A stretch of DNA of 64,000 nt from Paramacrobiotus metropolitanus (Eukaryota; Tardigrada; Eutardigrada; Parachela; Macrobiotidae): assembly GCF_019649055.1 (NCBI RefSeq), contig NW_026570229.1, positions 248,001-312,000 of the forward strand, given 5' to 3'. The notes below the pieces were generated by a model. The model searched no databases, was not told the DNA's origin, and saw nothing but the letters and a program-made list of their open reading frames with translations. Below are positions 1 through 11,830 of the stretch, one piece after another (position 1 is the stretch's first letter; every line of letters begins with the position of its first letter). The position numbers and the translations under genes are program-made.

Positions 1-3000
1 AAGCTTTTGGATAAATTAAACCAAAGTGGCAGTAATATTCTTGAGCTACGTACACTTGGCTGTTTTAAAAGCGCTTTGATCACGACTAAATCCTTTAACT
101 AACTCTGAGTATGTCGGCTGTTTAGGTGCGTTTTGGTCTGACTTTTCATTGATGTTAAATTGTGCTCTCCGTATTTCTCCAGCCAGGTTTAAATCCCAAG
201 CTAGGTGTTATCCCAGCCGGATATGGGCTACCTACACTGACTCGAATTAAATTAAATTAAATTAATAACACATTAAGCAGGCATGCTAGAAGAAGCATTA
301 CTTAAATTATTTTGAGTTTTGTTGTGATTACGGTTGACCTTTGCCCGCTCAGCAAAGAAACCGCAGCAAAAAAAGGTTTTCCATTGAACTGAGCCACGGA
401 TTGTGGCTCTGGGTGTGTGTTTGAAAAAGCAATTCCATCTATTTCTCTTTCAAGCCATTTACTTATCCTGCAGTTGATTCTATCCGACACTCACAAGAAA
501 ACGTTCGTCAGCAAAGTTTTTTCCGCTTTTTGCTTTGTCTGCCGGGAGCGTGTTTACTACGCGTCTGTTGGGGCGCGTGCCGCTTGTAATAGCAAAATAG
601 GTGTTTCGTAAAATAATGAAACGGTAGAAGCACTTTCATGCTCTTGTTGTCGCTTGCGTCTTTAAACGGACAAAAGGTTGCCAAGTTGGGCTCCCAGAGT
701 CATATTTGTTCTGTAAATTTTCGGTAGTCACTCTATATGTGTTGACAATTTCGACTCCGGCGATCGGTTATGATCGATTTCACTGATCTTGGATTCCACC
801 GGTGTAAGTATTGATTTCTTCTTCGATTGGAACTACACCACTGGATCTGTATTGTATATAGGTGCAATTTTTTCCAAAAGTCGCGTGCTGGCGACGTTAA
901 TATTTCCTCGCGACTTCCTAAATTTTGTTTTTGCACGGTGCAAAGTCGCCACATTCTGATGTAGGTTACAGATATATGTAGCAGCATGCCGCACATTGCA
1001 TGCGGAATCGCATCTTATGATGGCTAATTTATTTTTTTATCTAACGTTGCAACACTCACCTTGATTGTCTGCATATCGTACTGGACATCCTGCCAAAAAA
1101 CGGACTTTTAAAGGAGTTCGTACTCCGTCCTGCATTCGCGGCTGACCTACCAGCCAAACCACATACATGGAGTTTAAATAGCATTAATGGATGGTATTTT
1201 TGACCTTTGTGTTGCACTGTTGCATGAAAGGGAAAACTGTCCCAGCGGCAACGGAAACTTTAGATCTTCAATATTGAGCCAGCAGGCAAATTCGACCTGC
1301 TTCCACTCATGGCGGGAAATCATTTCGTTGTTAAACGGCAAACCGCTTTGAAACCCATGGTTTTTGAACAAAACGTTTACGGCAAAGGGGTTGTAAAAGA
1401 AAGTCTTCTCGCAAAACGCAAAACAACGAGACGCAAAAGCCAAGAGACACTCGGCTTGCTTGCATTCTCAGTTTTTATAATTATTGTACAAATAATGGCG
1501 CCCTCTGGCATTTTTGATAGTACGTGTTTTTCGGGCTTCGGACCTCCGCGAATAATTTTTCCGCCAAGTTTGCAGTAATTATACTGTCCGGAGTAGTACG
1601 TATACCGTGCGTAGGCGCAGTTCGGATTCCGTGGATCGGATCGCGAGATATATATGGTACCAAGGAGCAGGTACATATATGCAGCTGCACTTACTTACCT
1701 TCGTCTACGAATCTATCTATCTATATAAAATAATAAGAAGGTGCACAATATTTGTGTGTGTCAGGGTCTAAGTCATAGACACGTTCAACCAAACTTGAAT
1801 ATCTTAGTACTTTTCGATAGCCCTGAATGTGTAGATTTGTACAAAGTTATCAGATTTCAGAAAAACAAAAACAGTTTTGAGAAAAAATTCAAAACTCTAA
1901 CATGGAAAGTCTATGGGACGTCAAAAATTAGTTAATGGAGCAGAGTTAAGTAAGTACTTGGCACCTGGCGCTGGTTGTGGGGATCTGCTGACTTTACAGT
2001 AACGGCCAAAAAGTACGGCTGAGCCGCTGCAACTTGCAACACATTTATCCCATTTGTTACGGTTTGTAGTCGAGTTTGTTTTAATTTGCGTTTAAATTTT
2101 CGAGAGTAAAAGGCTATAAGAGACTGCTCACTCGAGGCGGTAGACACCTCTTGTGGCTTTCTCTGTCGCCCGCCCGCACATGTCAACGCCACTCGTGCCG
2201 CGGTATTACGTTGCTCACGGTGTCTACGCTGACCAATCAGCGCATTTCTGCACTCTTGGGGCGTAGCCCAGCGCTTACGACCGATCCCGTGCTTTGCGGC
2301 ATCAGCTGTTGCATACCTGCAGCACGCTGAATCATTATCACGATTCTGACCAGCTCGCTGGCAGCTACTTCACAGCATATACCGCACTGGTTTTCTGTGT
2401 TTGTTTGTGGTTGCTTTATTGTTTCACAATAAAGGCTATTTGCCCCATTTTCTCGCTCTGCTTCCGTGTCACATCTGATATGGTAGCAGCATCGCTTGGT
2501 TTCCTTCCCGGAATCCTCTGATCTCCCAGTGAAGGCATCATTTCTGGTCGAACTACGCAGATTGCCTATAAGTAGGCCAGCCATCCCGCGACCACCATCT
2601 GTCCCTTTTTACGGGTTTCACTGGAAACCCGCAGCGCGACGGATTACATACGGGTCAGAGCTTATAAGTAGGCCCCCCGCAGCTTTGGCTCCCAGCGCAA
2701 AAACTGCGTTCGGTACGGTCCAGATTCCAATTGACGCCCTATCGGGTGCGCTGCGGCCATACGGTAGAAATGGGTGAAGAGGAACGACGGAGCAGCAGTT
2801 TGGCACGATCAACCGCCGGTAAGACTAGCTGTGGCGTCGTAGAGCTTTCGTAGAACTTTCGTAAAATTCGAGGTTTTCGGAAGAACCCGTACTTCAGAAC
2901 CCTATAACTTTTGAACGTTTCATTTGATTTGCGCAAAATTAGCATTTTTAGACTCCTCGTGAAATTCTGCACTAGAATTGTGTAGTGTTACTCTCGAGAA

Positions 3001-3520
3001 ATTTTTCCCTAATTTTTGGTGAATTATCGGCGAAAAACAACCGCCATTTTGTCCAGCCGGAATTTTCGCGAAAAGTCGCGTGACGTCAGCGTGGTTTCTT
3101 TCCATAAAGTTTCCACCAATCAGCAAAATCATGCATTTTCATAACTTACTGGATTTCCCGGACATCAGGATGGAGCTTGGGTTGGGCGACCAAGGTGTTC
3201 CTCTTTGTACCCATCCGAATGAAATGACGGATTTTTTTCGCATCTTTCAGGCTACAATGGCAATGCGAGTTGTATACGGCCGCCTGCGTTTTGTCAGACC
3301 ACCAGGAATAAGAAGGCATTTTTAGAGAGCTTTTATGCAATCGCGGAAAAAAAAACGAAACGAAAAGCAAAGAAAGATTGTTTGGACCGTAGGCAGTATA
3401 ACGTGCACGGTTCGCGCAATTGCTTTGTGTAAAATGGAAGTGTTCGCTGCATCACAGGAGGCACCTGACGTTTTCTACAGCAAGGGCAAACTGCTCTACA
3501 ACACCGCGCCATGGTTTTAA
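1..3520. other. No recognisable gene
   Basis: Both strands hold only short, overlapping frames with no recognisable domain and no consistent splice framework. There is a small AATTA microsatellite near 245-265. I see no RNA gene, TIR pair or conserved protein motif. Unrecognised exons cannot be excluded by eye. Confidence 0.5.
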
Positions 3521-3524
3521 AATA

Positions 3525-4033
3525 CCGTAATTATCGATTTTGTGGCCCTGGGGTACAAATAGTTCGAAGGCTTTGGCGGAGGGGGGCTTATTTCGGGGAG
3601 GGGGCGCAATTTCGGGGGGTGGCATTATTTTTCGAACGGTATTTTTTGGGAGGGGACATTATATTTCAAACAACTTCGCATCCAGTTCTAGTGAACTAAA
3701 CGCAGTAGTTACCGGTATACGCAACAGCGCAACCTTCCCTGCAACATTTTCGAGCGTATACTGAGGTCCCCATACACCTTTTTGCCGCCGAATACCGCAT
3801 TATATAGATGTGCGTTTAATGCTTGCTCATAAGCACAACATTTTTAAAAAAGCATTTGCGGTACACCGATCATTTTGCAGCGCTAGACATTTAATAACGG
3901 CCCCCTGGGGCATAATTTCGGGGGGTGGCCTTATTTTTCAAACAGGGTCGGGGAGGGGGGCTTATTACAGGGGGGGCTCTTATTGCGGGGAGCTCTAATT
4001 ATTGGGGGGAGCCACAAATCTTGATAATTACGG
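3525..4033. mobile_element. MITE with TA target site and G-rich interior
   Basis: The left end CCGTAATTATC-GATTTTGTGG and the right end, read on the opposite strand, CCGTAATTATCAAGATTTGTGG form imperfect terminal inverted repeats of about 25 bp. Each end is flanked by TA, the target duplication of Tc1/mariner-type and other TA-targeting elements. The 509-bp interior has no coding potential. It carries repeated runs such as GGGGGGCTTATT and TTTCGGGGGGTGGC near 3575-3665 and 3915-3990, which could form G-quadruplexes. No transposase is present, so this is a non-autonomous element. The superfamily is inferred only from the TA flanks. Confidence 0.75.
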
Positions 4034-4035
4034 TA

Positions 4036-4850
4036 CCCATAGCTACCAGGCTCTATGTGCTGAATGCGCTGCATGGCGATGAAAGACTGGTAACAAGTAC
4101 CAGTAAATGAAAAGCAGAGATACTGTCGCAGGGGCGACTGCGGCGAACAAAAACGAACGGATAACAGAAACACGAGCAACCGTGAATGTTTTGTTGGACG
4201 AGAGCGAAGACCAAACCAAAACCAACCAGAACAACTTACTGCTCAGTGCCTGTGGTATCGGCGCGGTAGTGCCGATATAAATGACAACCAGATGTCCGGA
4301 ACACATACTGACACGAGGTGTACTCGTGACATTACAACCGTTATGAACCATACATGATTAGACAACGCAGGATCATCAATGGAGTGCCTTCACAACTAAT
4401 ACTGGTATACAAGTGGTAAAGGGAAAAGGTTTTGCCGTGAACCAGCAGTCTGAGAATTTTCTGCTTCACCCAATCGTGTTACGCGTCTATTACTTGCCGC
4501 AGTGTCCAGAAATTATGTCAAAATGTACGAATACGAGTGGATATCAGTAGCGCACCTAGATAGTCCCTGTACTGCTGCCGTCATCCGCCTGGAGTGTGAC
4601 ATTACGGCAATACATACGGCTGAATCTGGCGCGGTATATAAGCACCATGTATAGCCACAACGTCATGCTCCAACCGATTGACGGCAACAAGTACAGGGAT
4701 TATCTAGGTGAGCCACTGACATCCTCTCTTATATGCTTTTTTGTACACGTTGAGTTGTTTTCGTGCTGACAGTATTTGCAGTGCTGTACTGCGTACTGTT
4801 GTGAGAAACAGTGCAAAACAGTTTTATTGTCTTTTTGGCAGATATAATTT
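4036..4850. other. No recognisable gene
   Basis: Only short open frames with no recognisable domain. A TATATAA at about 4635 precedes an ATG at 4648 and a GT donor at about 4709, but nothing downstream supports a gene. Confidence 0.4.
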
Positions 4851-4856
4851 CATGAA

Positions 4857-6219
4857 TTACCGCTTCCTTTTATCCGTTAGTTTTTTCCAAGGCTTCTGAT
4901 TTTTATCTTTACCCAGATGAAGCTTCCCGATAATGAGGAAAGCGGTAAAACAAAGGTTGGTTGCAAGTATCGTAGCCTGAACGAATGATGAGGCAAAGCG
5001 CTTCCACTTGGGAGGTGGAGTGGATGTGTTTTCTGCAACGGGTTCGGCTTGTCGGGATAGCGGTTGTTTCAATAAGCAACCAAAGGGAATCGTCGAGCCA
5101 GAAAAAGCCGCACAAATTAATATAAATCACCATTTTAACAAGGTTTCGCAGGTTGTAATTCCGAAAAAATTCCAACTTTAAGGGTTTTCCAGTTTTTGAG
5201 AAACCAAAACGATAAGCAACGCTTCGCCCGGACCGACATCTTTGGAGCGTTCTTCATAAACTTAATTTCCGGTAGAGCTATTAGGGATGTTACAGTATCA
5301 AATTCCTGTGCCAGGAAGTGGATTTTAAGACCGTAAATATAGCGATGATGGTCAAACTTGTTCACGCGATGGTGACTTATGCGTTTGTGCTAAAAACCCC
5401 CAGTTTAATCTGCTGCCCACTGGTGGAAGTAGCAGGGGCTTCGTCCCGGACGGGCAAGGTCAAAGCTTTCAAAGCCGCTTGATTCGCGGCAATAGCTTCT
5501 TCAGTCTCATCTTGCTAACAGGTAGCGTTGATTGGGTCCTTCTCTCCACCACCAGACTGTGGAAGAGATTCGTTGGTTGACAGTTGAGGTTGCTCGTTTT
5601 GAATTTCGTCAATGACTGCAGCGGCTTCTTGGTCATACGCTTAAACTTGGGCTATGCCATCGATGGGCGTATGTGGTAGCGTCTGACCAGTTGAAATTTG
5701 AATCCCTGCTGAACCCTTTCGCGTTAGTAGGGGAAACGGGATTCGTAAAACGGCCAAAGTTATAGCCGTAATCGTCGAAGGGATCTTTTCCGCTATAATC
5801 TATATTAACTAGCTCATTACGCACTCTTGGTGGTAGGTTGGAAAAATAGTGAAACGGCTTTTAGAACATCAATGTCCTGTCATTCAATATTAAGGATAGA
5901 GCACATGCATTCCGTCAGAAATTATCCACGTGGCAACGTTCCTACTGTACGGGCCTGCCGGGATGCTTTGAAACAATCGTGCGACGAGATTTATATTTTC
6001 ACCTTCCCACGGTGTGGTGCGGATGGGCGCTCACGCCGTCTTGACCCGGACATCGCCGGCTTTTCTAAAGGCAAAGACGGTACATCATTACGCATAATGG
6101 ATTCGCTTCTCTCCATGTCCTCTTTTAATAAAATGATAACAAGAAACGAGAGTACTGCACTGGAACCAAGCAAGTGTTATCCGTTCGCTTTGATGCTGCT
6201 CCGCTTGTCACACAAATAG
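4857..6219 (-). pseudogene. Possible decayed minus-strand host gene, unidentified
   Basis: Several adjacent minus-strand frames look protein-like in composition but change frame and carry stops: 5365-5135, 5175-4857, 5824-5633 and 6173-5991. One stretch contains a hydrophobic segment flanked by basic residues (around 4990-4930, LCFTAFLIIGKLHLG). Another has an acidic, aromatic-rich start (DYSGKDPFDDYGYNFGRF, around 5800-5750). This could be a broken membrane-protein gene or several unrecognised exons. I do not recognise a family. A plus-strand frame at 5827-6219 overlaps the same DNA and is probably a shadow. Confidence 0.2.
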
Positions 6220-6829
6220 AACGTATTTTGTAGCATCGCCTCCAACAATCCCAAAGTTGTGTCTTCGCAGTAGCATTTTAATTTAACTTAACTGTAAATA
6301 ATTATTAAATTATTTTCGTGACTATAGCATGGATCGATTCCTGATTACCGATTAACGTTATCGTGGAGTTCACGTCGACGTATTGTGAACGTTACCGGCG
6401 CTTCGTCCTGGATGAATACCGCATCCATGCCCCACACAGTAATGGAGCCATCAACTCTAGATGCAGCACCTGTCATGCCGAGTATCAAACACTCAAGTAC
6501 ATCTATTTACATGCTCTTTTGAATCACCATTTCGCTGACTTAGTTTAGTAAAGCTTTTATTGTCTGTGAAAATGGAATGTCCTTAGACACCGTTAGCTAT
6601 TGCTTCCTCGATGATGGTGGTCGTGAACAAAGAACAATACAACAGATACTTTGGCTGACGTTTGAAGGATGTGTTGCAGTGTAAAGTGATATTGATAGAA
6701 GAGAGTACGCATAGTTTCACATATTGGCATGAGCGGTATATGCGTTTTTTCTTCATGATAAAATTATACAACTATTTACCACTTAAACCTATCATTTGTA
6801 TTACTTAGTCCAGTACACTGTGAATTGAT
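6220..6829. other. No recognisable gene
   Basis: AT-rich spacer with short frames only; nothing recognised on either strand. Confidence 0.45.
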
Positions 6830-6831
6830 TA

Positions 6832-7244
6832 CTGTAGCCGCTAAACGAACTTGCACCACAGAGTCTGGTGTACGGAAAAATGCAGGCCCAATATACACAC
6901 TTTGCTCGCCTGCAAAAATGTTTTTGATTTTAAATATTTTCGCTCCGATGCTACCGCCGTTTTACATGTTCTGCTGTTCATTGCTAGTTTTTTTATTTTT
7001 TGCAACGCTAGATAATTATAATAAAAGCACAATGGCAGAGCTCCGGTATTCTTCTGTTTGTAAATCTGGTTTGTTGTGGTTTTTGGGGTGCCCCTGGCAG
7101 GGGCACGCAGGCACCGAGTACAGTGCTAAAATTGAAAGGCAAAGTGTGCGCCACCCGGTGGGAGGAAGGCTCGTGCTCAATGCCTGGCCAGTGGCTGGTA
7201 GCGGCCGGATCTAAAAGTGGTGCAAGTTCGTCTAGCGGCTACAG
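6832..7244. mobile_element. MITE with 28-bp TIRs and TA duplication
   Basis: The left end CTGTAGCCGCTAAACGAACT continues to CTTGCACCAC. The reverse complement of the right end matches it at 27 of 28 positions. The element is 413 bp and flanked by TA on each side (6830-6831 and 7245-7246), typical of mariner-like non-autonomous elements. The open frame read across it (6825-7214) has no recognisable domain and is probably fortuitous. The subterminal string TTGCACCACAGAGTCTGGTG recurs in diverged form at about 50660, suggesting a relative or relic there. Confidence 0.85.
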
Positions 7245-7293
7245 TACGCTTTTAACTTGTATAAACGTTAACCCGTAAAAATATCGTCGCTAC

Positions 7294-7482
7294 TAAATTT
7301 ACCGCTGATTCGTTAAGAGATGTGACGAGAAATAGGTCCGCAGGTGACTTCGGCGTGCGGTTTGTGGAGTTTGAAGTGTGCCGGCATGGCCGGAGGTGCC
7401 CGATTGCAGCTGAGGGTCTTACCTGTGGGTACAAGTCGCTCACTGCCGGCACCCTCCGCCGGTGCCCGGTTTCTTCGCCCCC
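7294..7482 (-). repeat. B2 terminal repeat of the YR retroelement
   Basis: Near-identical over about 185 bp to 7737-7931. Both copies begin AAATTTACCGCTGATTCG and end GGTTTCTTCGCCCCC on the plus strand. Confidence 0.85.
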
Positions 7483-7558
7483 CTTTATTGAACTGAATAC
7501 AGACAACAGAGATATAAGGCAAAACAGAACCCAGCCGTACCAGTAGGGCGGGCGGGTG

Positions 7559-7745
7559 GTAATCGAAACCAGAACTAGCGAAAAACTGGATGCCGTTGAA
7601 AATGAAAATGCAAAGTGCAGAAAGCGACATCGAACGCAGTTGCGATCGGCACACTGCGGTGCCGGTGAGTACAGGGAGCGGTACAGGGAACACGACCTCA
7701 GCGGTAATTTAATTTCCGCTAATTCTTAACTAATATTTAAATTTA
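7559..7745 (-). repeat. A2 repeat of the YR retroelement
   Basis: Matches the outer end of the element at 11646-11830, beginning TAATCGAAAC and ending at the TTAACTAA(T/C)ATTTAAA boundary. It lies between the two B copies. Confidence 0.85.
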
Positions 7746-7931
7746 CCGCTGATTCGTTAAGAGATGTGATGTGACGAGAGATAGGTCCGCAGGTGACTTC
7801 GGCGTGCGGTTTGTGGAGTTTGAAGTGTGCCGGCATGGCCGGAGGTGCCCGATTGCAGCAGAGGGTCTTACCTGTGGGTACGGGACGCTTACTGCCGGCA
7901 CCCTCCGCCGGTGCCCGGTTTCTTCGCCCCC
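7737..7931 (-). repeat. B1 repeat of the YR retroelement
   Basis: Inner copy of the B repeat, directly after the recombinase region. Differs from B2 by a short duplication of GATGT and a few substitutions. Confidence 0.85.
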
Positions 7932-7949
7932 AAACAAACCCTTTCTCCG

Positions 7950-8843
7950 TACAGGTTCGGTCCCGCGAGCGTGCTGGGCCGGATATACTGCTCAACGCAG
8001 TTGCTTTTCCATCTACCGGCGCGCTTGCTTTGCTCCTTTGGCAGCGACTGCGCAGCGGCTTCTGTCGCCGCTCCGATGCGAAAACTGAGTGTGCTGAATC
8101 GGGCGCAGTCCGGTTGGTCGTAGCAGCGTCTTTAGATGCGGTCCACCGCAGCGCGCGTCAATTTTTTGGCCGTCCTGGAATCGAAGGAACGGAGCATGGC
8201 TGTCCGCTTGCTTGGCCCTTTGCTGGTGAAGGCCTTGACGGCTCGTAGAGGGCAAACCGACCGGTTAGTGGCGGTGAGCGTAATTGATGCTCCGTCGCTG
8301 CCTTGGTCGGTTTTTTGTCCGTTTCAGGGAAATAACGACGGATCCTTCACCGATATGCACATCGCGCAGTAGGAGAGTGGAGGTCGCGTCGTACGTTTGC
8401 TTGGTTTTGGAGACGACTTCGCTGATGCGGAGGAAGCCAAAGTATGCCATGCAGAAGGCACACCACAGCATGACAGCTTCTTCGCTATCTCGGTGGATCG
8501 CCAGGCGAGTTTTCAGTGTCCGCATAAGGTTCAACGTGATCGGCAGTCGCTGGTCAGGTTTTGGTCCGTTCAGTCTCTTATAGCCGCTCACCGCGCGCAC
8601 CACCAGGTCGTCGACGGTAGGGTTAAGCAGACCGGCCTCTCTATGGCTATTGTTGATGGCTGCTAGGTGAACTTTCATCGTTCGGAAGGCAGCATTCTCT
8701 TCAAACAGCTGTGCCACAAAGGCCGCAACTGTAGATGGTGCTGCTGGCAGTGCTTCCCAGCCGTTCAGTTGGCAGAACCTATGGAAGCGGGTCAGCGTGG
8801 TTCCGTATGTTGTTCGCGAGGAACAGGAGATGTGGGCATGCAC
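7950..8843 (-). pseudogene. Tyrosine recombinase of the YR retroelement
   Basis: The reading frame from 8843 carries the N-terminal SAM-like segment (YGTTLTRFHRFCQLNGW) typical of DIRS/Ngaro recombinases. It continues into the catalytic fold with WCAFCMAYFGFLRISEV, where the first catalytic arginine is the R in FLRISE. The C-terminal catalytic portion lies toward B1 and is in poorer condition. The enzyme would integrate a circular cDNA intermediate. Its position just before B1 is as expected for Ngaro/PAT. It is part of a broken element and is treated as a fossil. Confidence 0.8.
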
Positions 8844-9032
8844 GAGGCGGCGCAGCGTGGTGTTGACCGGTATGTGTCCTGCAGGCTCGGAAAGATGTCC
8901 GGGAACGGAGTTGGTTGTTCGCAGGCCCCGGGCGCCAATGACCGGAAACGCGCCATCTGAAAACGAGACAGTGCCTCAGCAATACCGTTGTCGACGCCTC
9001 GTACGTGTTTCAACGTCAGGGTAAGGTTGCTG

Positions 9033-10142
9033 TCAGCTACCGCCCCAAGTCATTCGCCGCATAAGATCGAGTACGCCCGGGCTGCTGGAGCGCAAGTGTG
9101 CCCATGCCTCCACAGCGCCGGCGTTGTCGGTGTGGAACACAACCTTTTTCCGTCGCAGTCTATGCCCCCAAACAATGACGGCGAGAAGGATCGGGACCAT
9201 TCCCAGATATTCGATGGAAGGCTTCATCCGTAATAGCCAGTCCGGCCAGCATGCTTGGAACCATTCGCCGCTGTAGTATGCGCCCATTCCCAGTGTGGCG
9301 GACGCGTCCGTGTATAGATGCAGTACGTCGGAGGTCGTCCAGTCTGGATCCAGGAATGATGCCGAGCCGTTCCATTTGGGTAGAAATTTCCTCCATCATT
9401 CAAGGTCCAGGTGGAAATCTGTTTCAAGGGGAATCCGAGTCTGCCCATGAAATTTGCTCAGGAGAGCAATCATTCGCCGGGTAAATAGTCGGCTGGACGG
9501 TACACATTTCGAGGCAAAAGCAAGCGTTCCTATCAGACTTTGTAGGTCTGCCAGAGTACACGTTGCTCTTCCTTGCCAGTTTGTGGGGGCATCCAGGATG
9601 TCTTGCATTTTGCCTTCCGGGAGGCTGAGCGTCTGTGCCACCGCATTAATCTCGATCCCGAGGAATACGAGCCGAGTTGCGGGTCCTTCGGTTTTGTCCG
9701 CTGCCAACGGTACCCCAAGCTCGCTTCATACTTCGCGCATCGACTTCATTATGGACTGACACTCGCTGCTTCCGGGACTGCCGACGAACAGGAAGTCATC
9801 CACGTAATGAAGTAGGGAGCGGATGTTTGCTCTTTGCTCCACGCACCAATGAATTGCGGCGGAGAAAAACTCGAATATGTATGGGGAGGAGCGGCAGCCG
9901 AACGGTAATACTACATCAAAGTAGTACTTACCGTTAATAGAATAGCCCAGGAGGTTCCAGTCAGCCCGTCGGACGGGGATGAGCCGAAAGGCGGACTTGA
10001 TGTCCATTTTGCCCATAATCGCGCCAGTGCCTGCTACTATGGCCAGCCGAACGGCATCGTCCACCGAGCAGTACTGCAGGGGGAGTTCACTGCCGTCAAT
10101 TTGGTCGTTGACACTTCGGCCTGCCGGCTGGGACAGATCCAT
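9033..10142 (-). pseudogene. Reverse transcriptase and RNase H of the YR retroelement
   Basis: The frame at 10142-9726 has the RT core: KMDIKSAFRLIPV (motif A), the LPFGCRSSPYIF block and LLHYVDDFLFVG (the YVDD catalytic box). Downstream, 9707-9396 matches the RT thumb/connection (LVFLGIEINAVAQTLSLP), and 9287-9033 contains FHTDNAGAVEAW, an RNase H motif typical of DIRS-type elements. The order RT - RH - YR fits the family. The parts are separated by breaks and are not intact as one frame. Confidence 0.85.
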
Positions 10143-10192
10143 GATGGTGCGGATGCCGCCGTCTTTTTTAGGGCGGCACCCGAGGGCGTTTA

Positions 10193-11386
10193 CTACAAAG
10201 TTCGGGAGAGTAGCAAGTCAAAGGGGCCTACGGAGTGGCCCAAGGCGACTTCTTTCTGGACGCTGATGACCAGAGCGTCGTGGTGAATGCGGGCTGAGTG
10301 GGAGTTCTTCGTGCGCCGACGGATCTGGGGGCCTCGGTACTTGATGTCGGCGCCAAAACGAATCGTTTCGGCCACGGAACGTCGGAGGAAGGCGTCTGGG
10401 TGTGTGGCGAGCAGTCTCTCAAAGGCCTCAGCACGCAACGCCGTCTGAGCCTTTGCAGGCACTGTCGCATGGTCAACGGCTTCCGTATTTGCACTGTGGT
10501 GACTTATGGTCCTTCTCGTGACAGCGCTCGCAGATGTGGAGGCGACCGGCACCGCTGCCCTTTCGCTTGTGGTTTCCTCCGGCGCCGCATTCTGGATGTG
10601 ATCCGTGTAGGTGTCGTCGTGCTTGCGGGCCCACATGTCATACTCGAAGGGATGGTTGGTCATAAGCGACCTGAACTGCCGGTCGTACTCCATCCAGTGG
10701 GCTGTGGGGACCCCCCGTTCGACATACGCCGCGATAAGGTGCAGGTATCTGCACAATGCAGTGGCCACCTGCGGGGTTACCGTAATCCGATATGCCATAA
10801 ACACGGAGAATGACTCGCTCCAGGACGAAAAAGAGTCGACCACTGCTCGTGTTTCATTCGGCTTCAGGACCACGCTGCCCTTTGACATCAGCAGCTTCGA
10901 GCCACCGTGTTTCGGCTTTTCTACGCGGTTCTTTCGCAGAAGATCGTCGACGTCCACGTAGCGCGATGGGTCTAGCAGGCGCCGTCGAACGGGACTGGGG
11001 ACCGAAACTAGGAGTTTCGCTCCATCGTAGGGCTGACCTCGCGACGTTGATGCTCCGTAATGGTCTCCCAGCCCGTGAACGCGTTTCGGTTGAGGGCCTA
11101 GGCGTTCGTGGACGGGGCGGTGACCCGGGGAGCGGCTACGAGAGGAAGACGAGTCTGTATGACTGTGACTCTTACCTTCCTTTCGATAACGTCGTCCGCG
11201 TCTGTGGCTCGCATCCCTTCGATGGACATTCCTTTCTCCGCTTGGCAGGCATTCAACTTGCAGCCCGGAGGCGACAGTCGCCGCTGAGATTGCTCGCGGT
11301 TCTACGGGTCCCTTCGGTGCCAGCGGTGTAACGATGTCAATGAGATGCTGAATTTGTTGCTGCTGTTGATTCTGGCGTTCCATCAT
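10193..11386 (-). pseudogene. Gag-like ORF of the YR retroelement
   Basis: A 397-residue frame with an N-terminal glutamine-rich stretch, a central Arg/Ser/His-rich segment (RSRSPGHR) and a downstream globular region. A short, very basic frame just upstream (11578-11453, beginning MAGAKKGATRGRK) probably belongs to the same leader. Its position between A1 and the RT fits the ORF1/gag slot of Ngaro-type elements. I see no CCHC knuckle. The assignment rests mainly on position and basic composition. Confidence 0.6.
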
Positions 11387-11645
11387 TGTCTTCCAGTCAG
11401 GTTGAAGCTGATCGACGACTACTACTTCGGAGCGGACTGCGGGAGATGCTGATCAGCGACGCTTACGACTGAGTCGTGGTTTTGGCTGCTGCGTGCTGCT
11501 GCCAGCTTCTTGGCCCGAACGAGTTCTTCTTGAATTCGGTTTACGGCCGCGCGTGGCACCTTTCTTCGCCCCAGCCATAGTAAAAGAAAACTCAAAAGTT
11601 TTATCAGTCGAAACGAGAACGAGAACTAGCAAGAACGAGAACACC

Positions 11646-11830
11646 TAATCGAAACGAGACCAGCGAAAAACAGGATGCCGTTGAAAATGAAAATGCAAAG
11701 TGCAGAAAGCGACATCGAACGCAGCTGCGCTCGGCACACTGCGGTGCCGGTGAGTACAAGGTGTGGTACAGGGAACACGACCTCAGCGGTAATTTAATTT
11801 CCGCTAATTCTTAACTAACATTTAAAATTT
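11646..11830 (-). repeat. A1 terminal repeat of the YR retroelement
   Basis: Outer 5' end (minus strand) of the element. About 175 bp match A2 at 7559-7745, with a handful of substitutions, for example in the GAGTACAAGG segment. Confidence 0.85.

Larger units (their letters stand above)
7294..11830 (-). mobile_element. Tyrosine-recombinase retrotransposon, Ngaro/PAT-like, with split direct repeats
   Basis: Read on the minus strand the order is A1 (11830-11646), gag-like ORF, RT and RNase H, tyrosine recombinase, then B1 (7931-7737), A2 (7745-7559) and B2 (7482-7294). This A1-ORFs-B1-A2-B2 arrangement is the signature of DIRS-superfamily elements of the Ngaro/PAT type, which integrate through a recombinase rather than a DDE integrase. 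The A copies differ at roughly 5% of positions and the B copies similarly, so the copy is moderately old. It spans all expected parts but is broken, with a handful of breaks. No target duplication is expected for this mechanism and none was seen. Confidence 0.88.

Noticed and set aside
4630-4805. TATATAA box, ATG at 4648, donor GTGAGC at about 4709 and acceptor TTTGCAG at about 4781
   Set aside because: The spliced product would be about 27 residues with no homologue or further exons, so this is not enough to call a gene.
7771-11331. Many plus-strand frames of 80-170 residues across the YR retroelement
   Set aside because: They overlap recognised RT, RNase H, recombinase and gag-like motifs on the minus strand and have no domains of their own.
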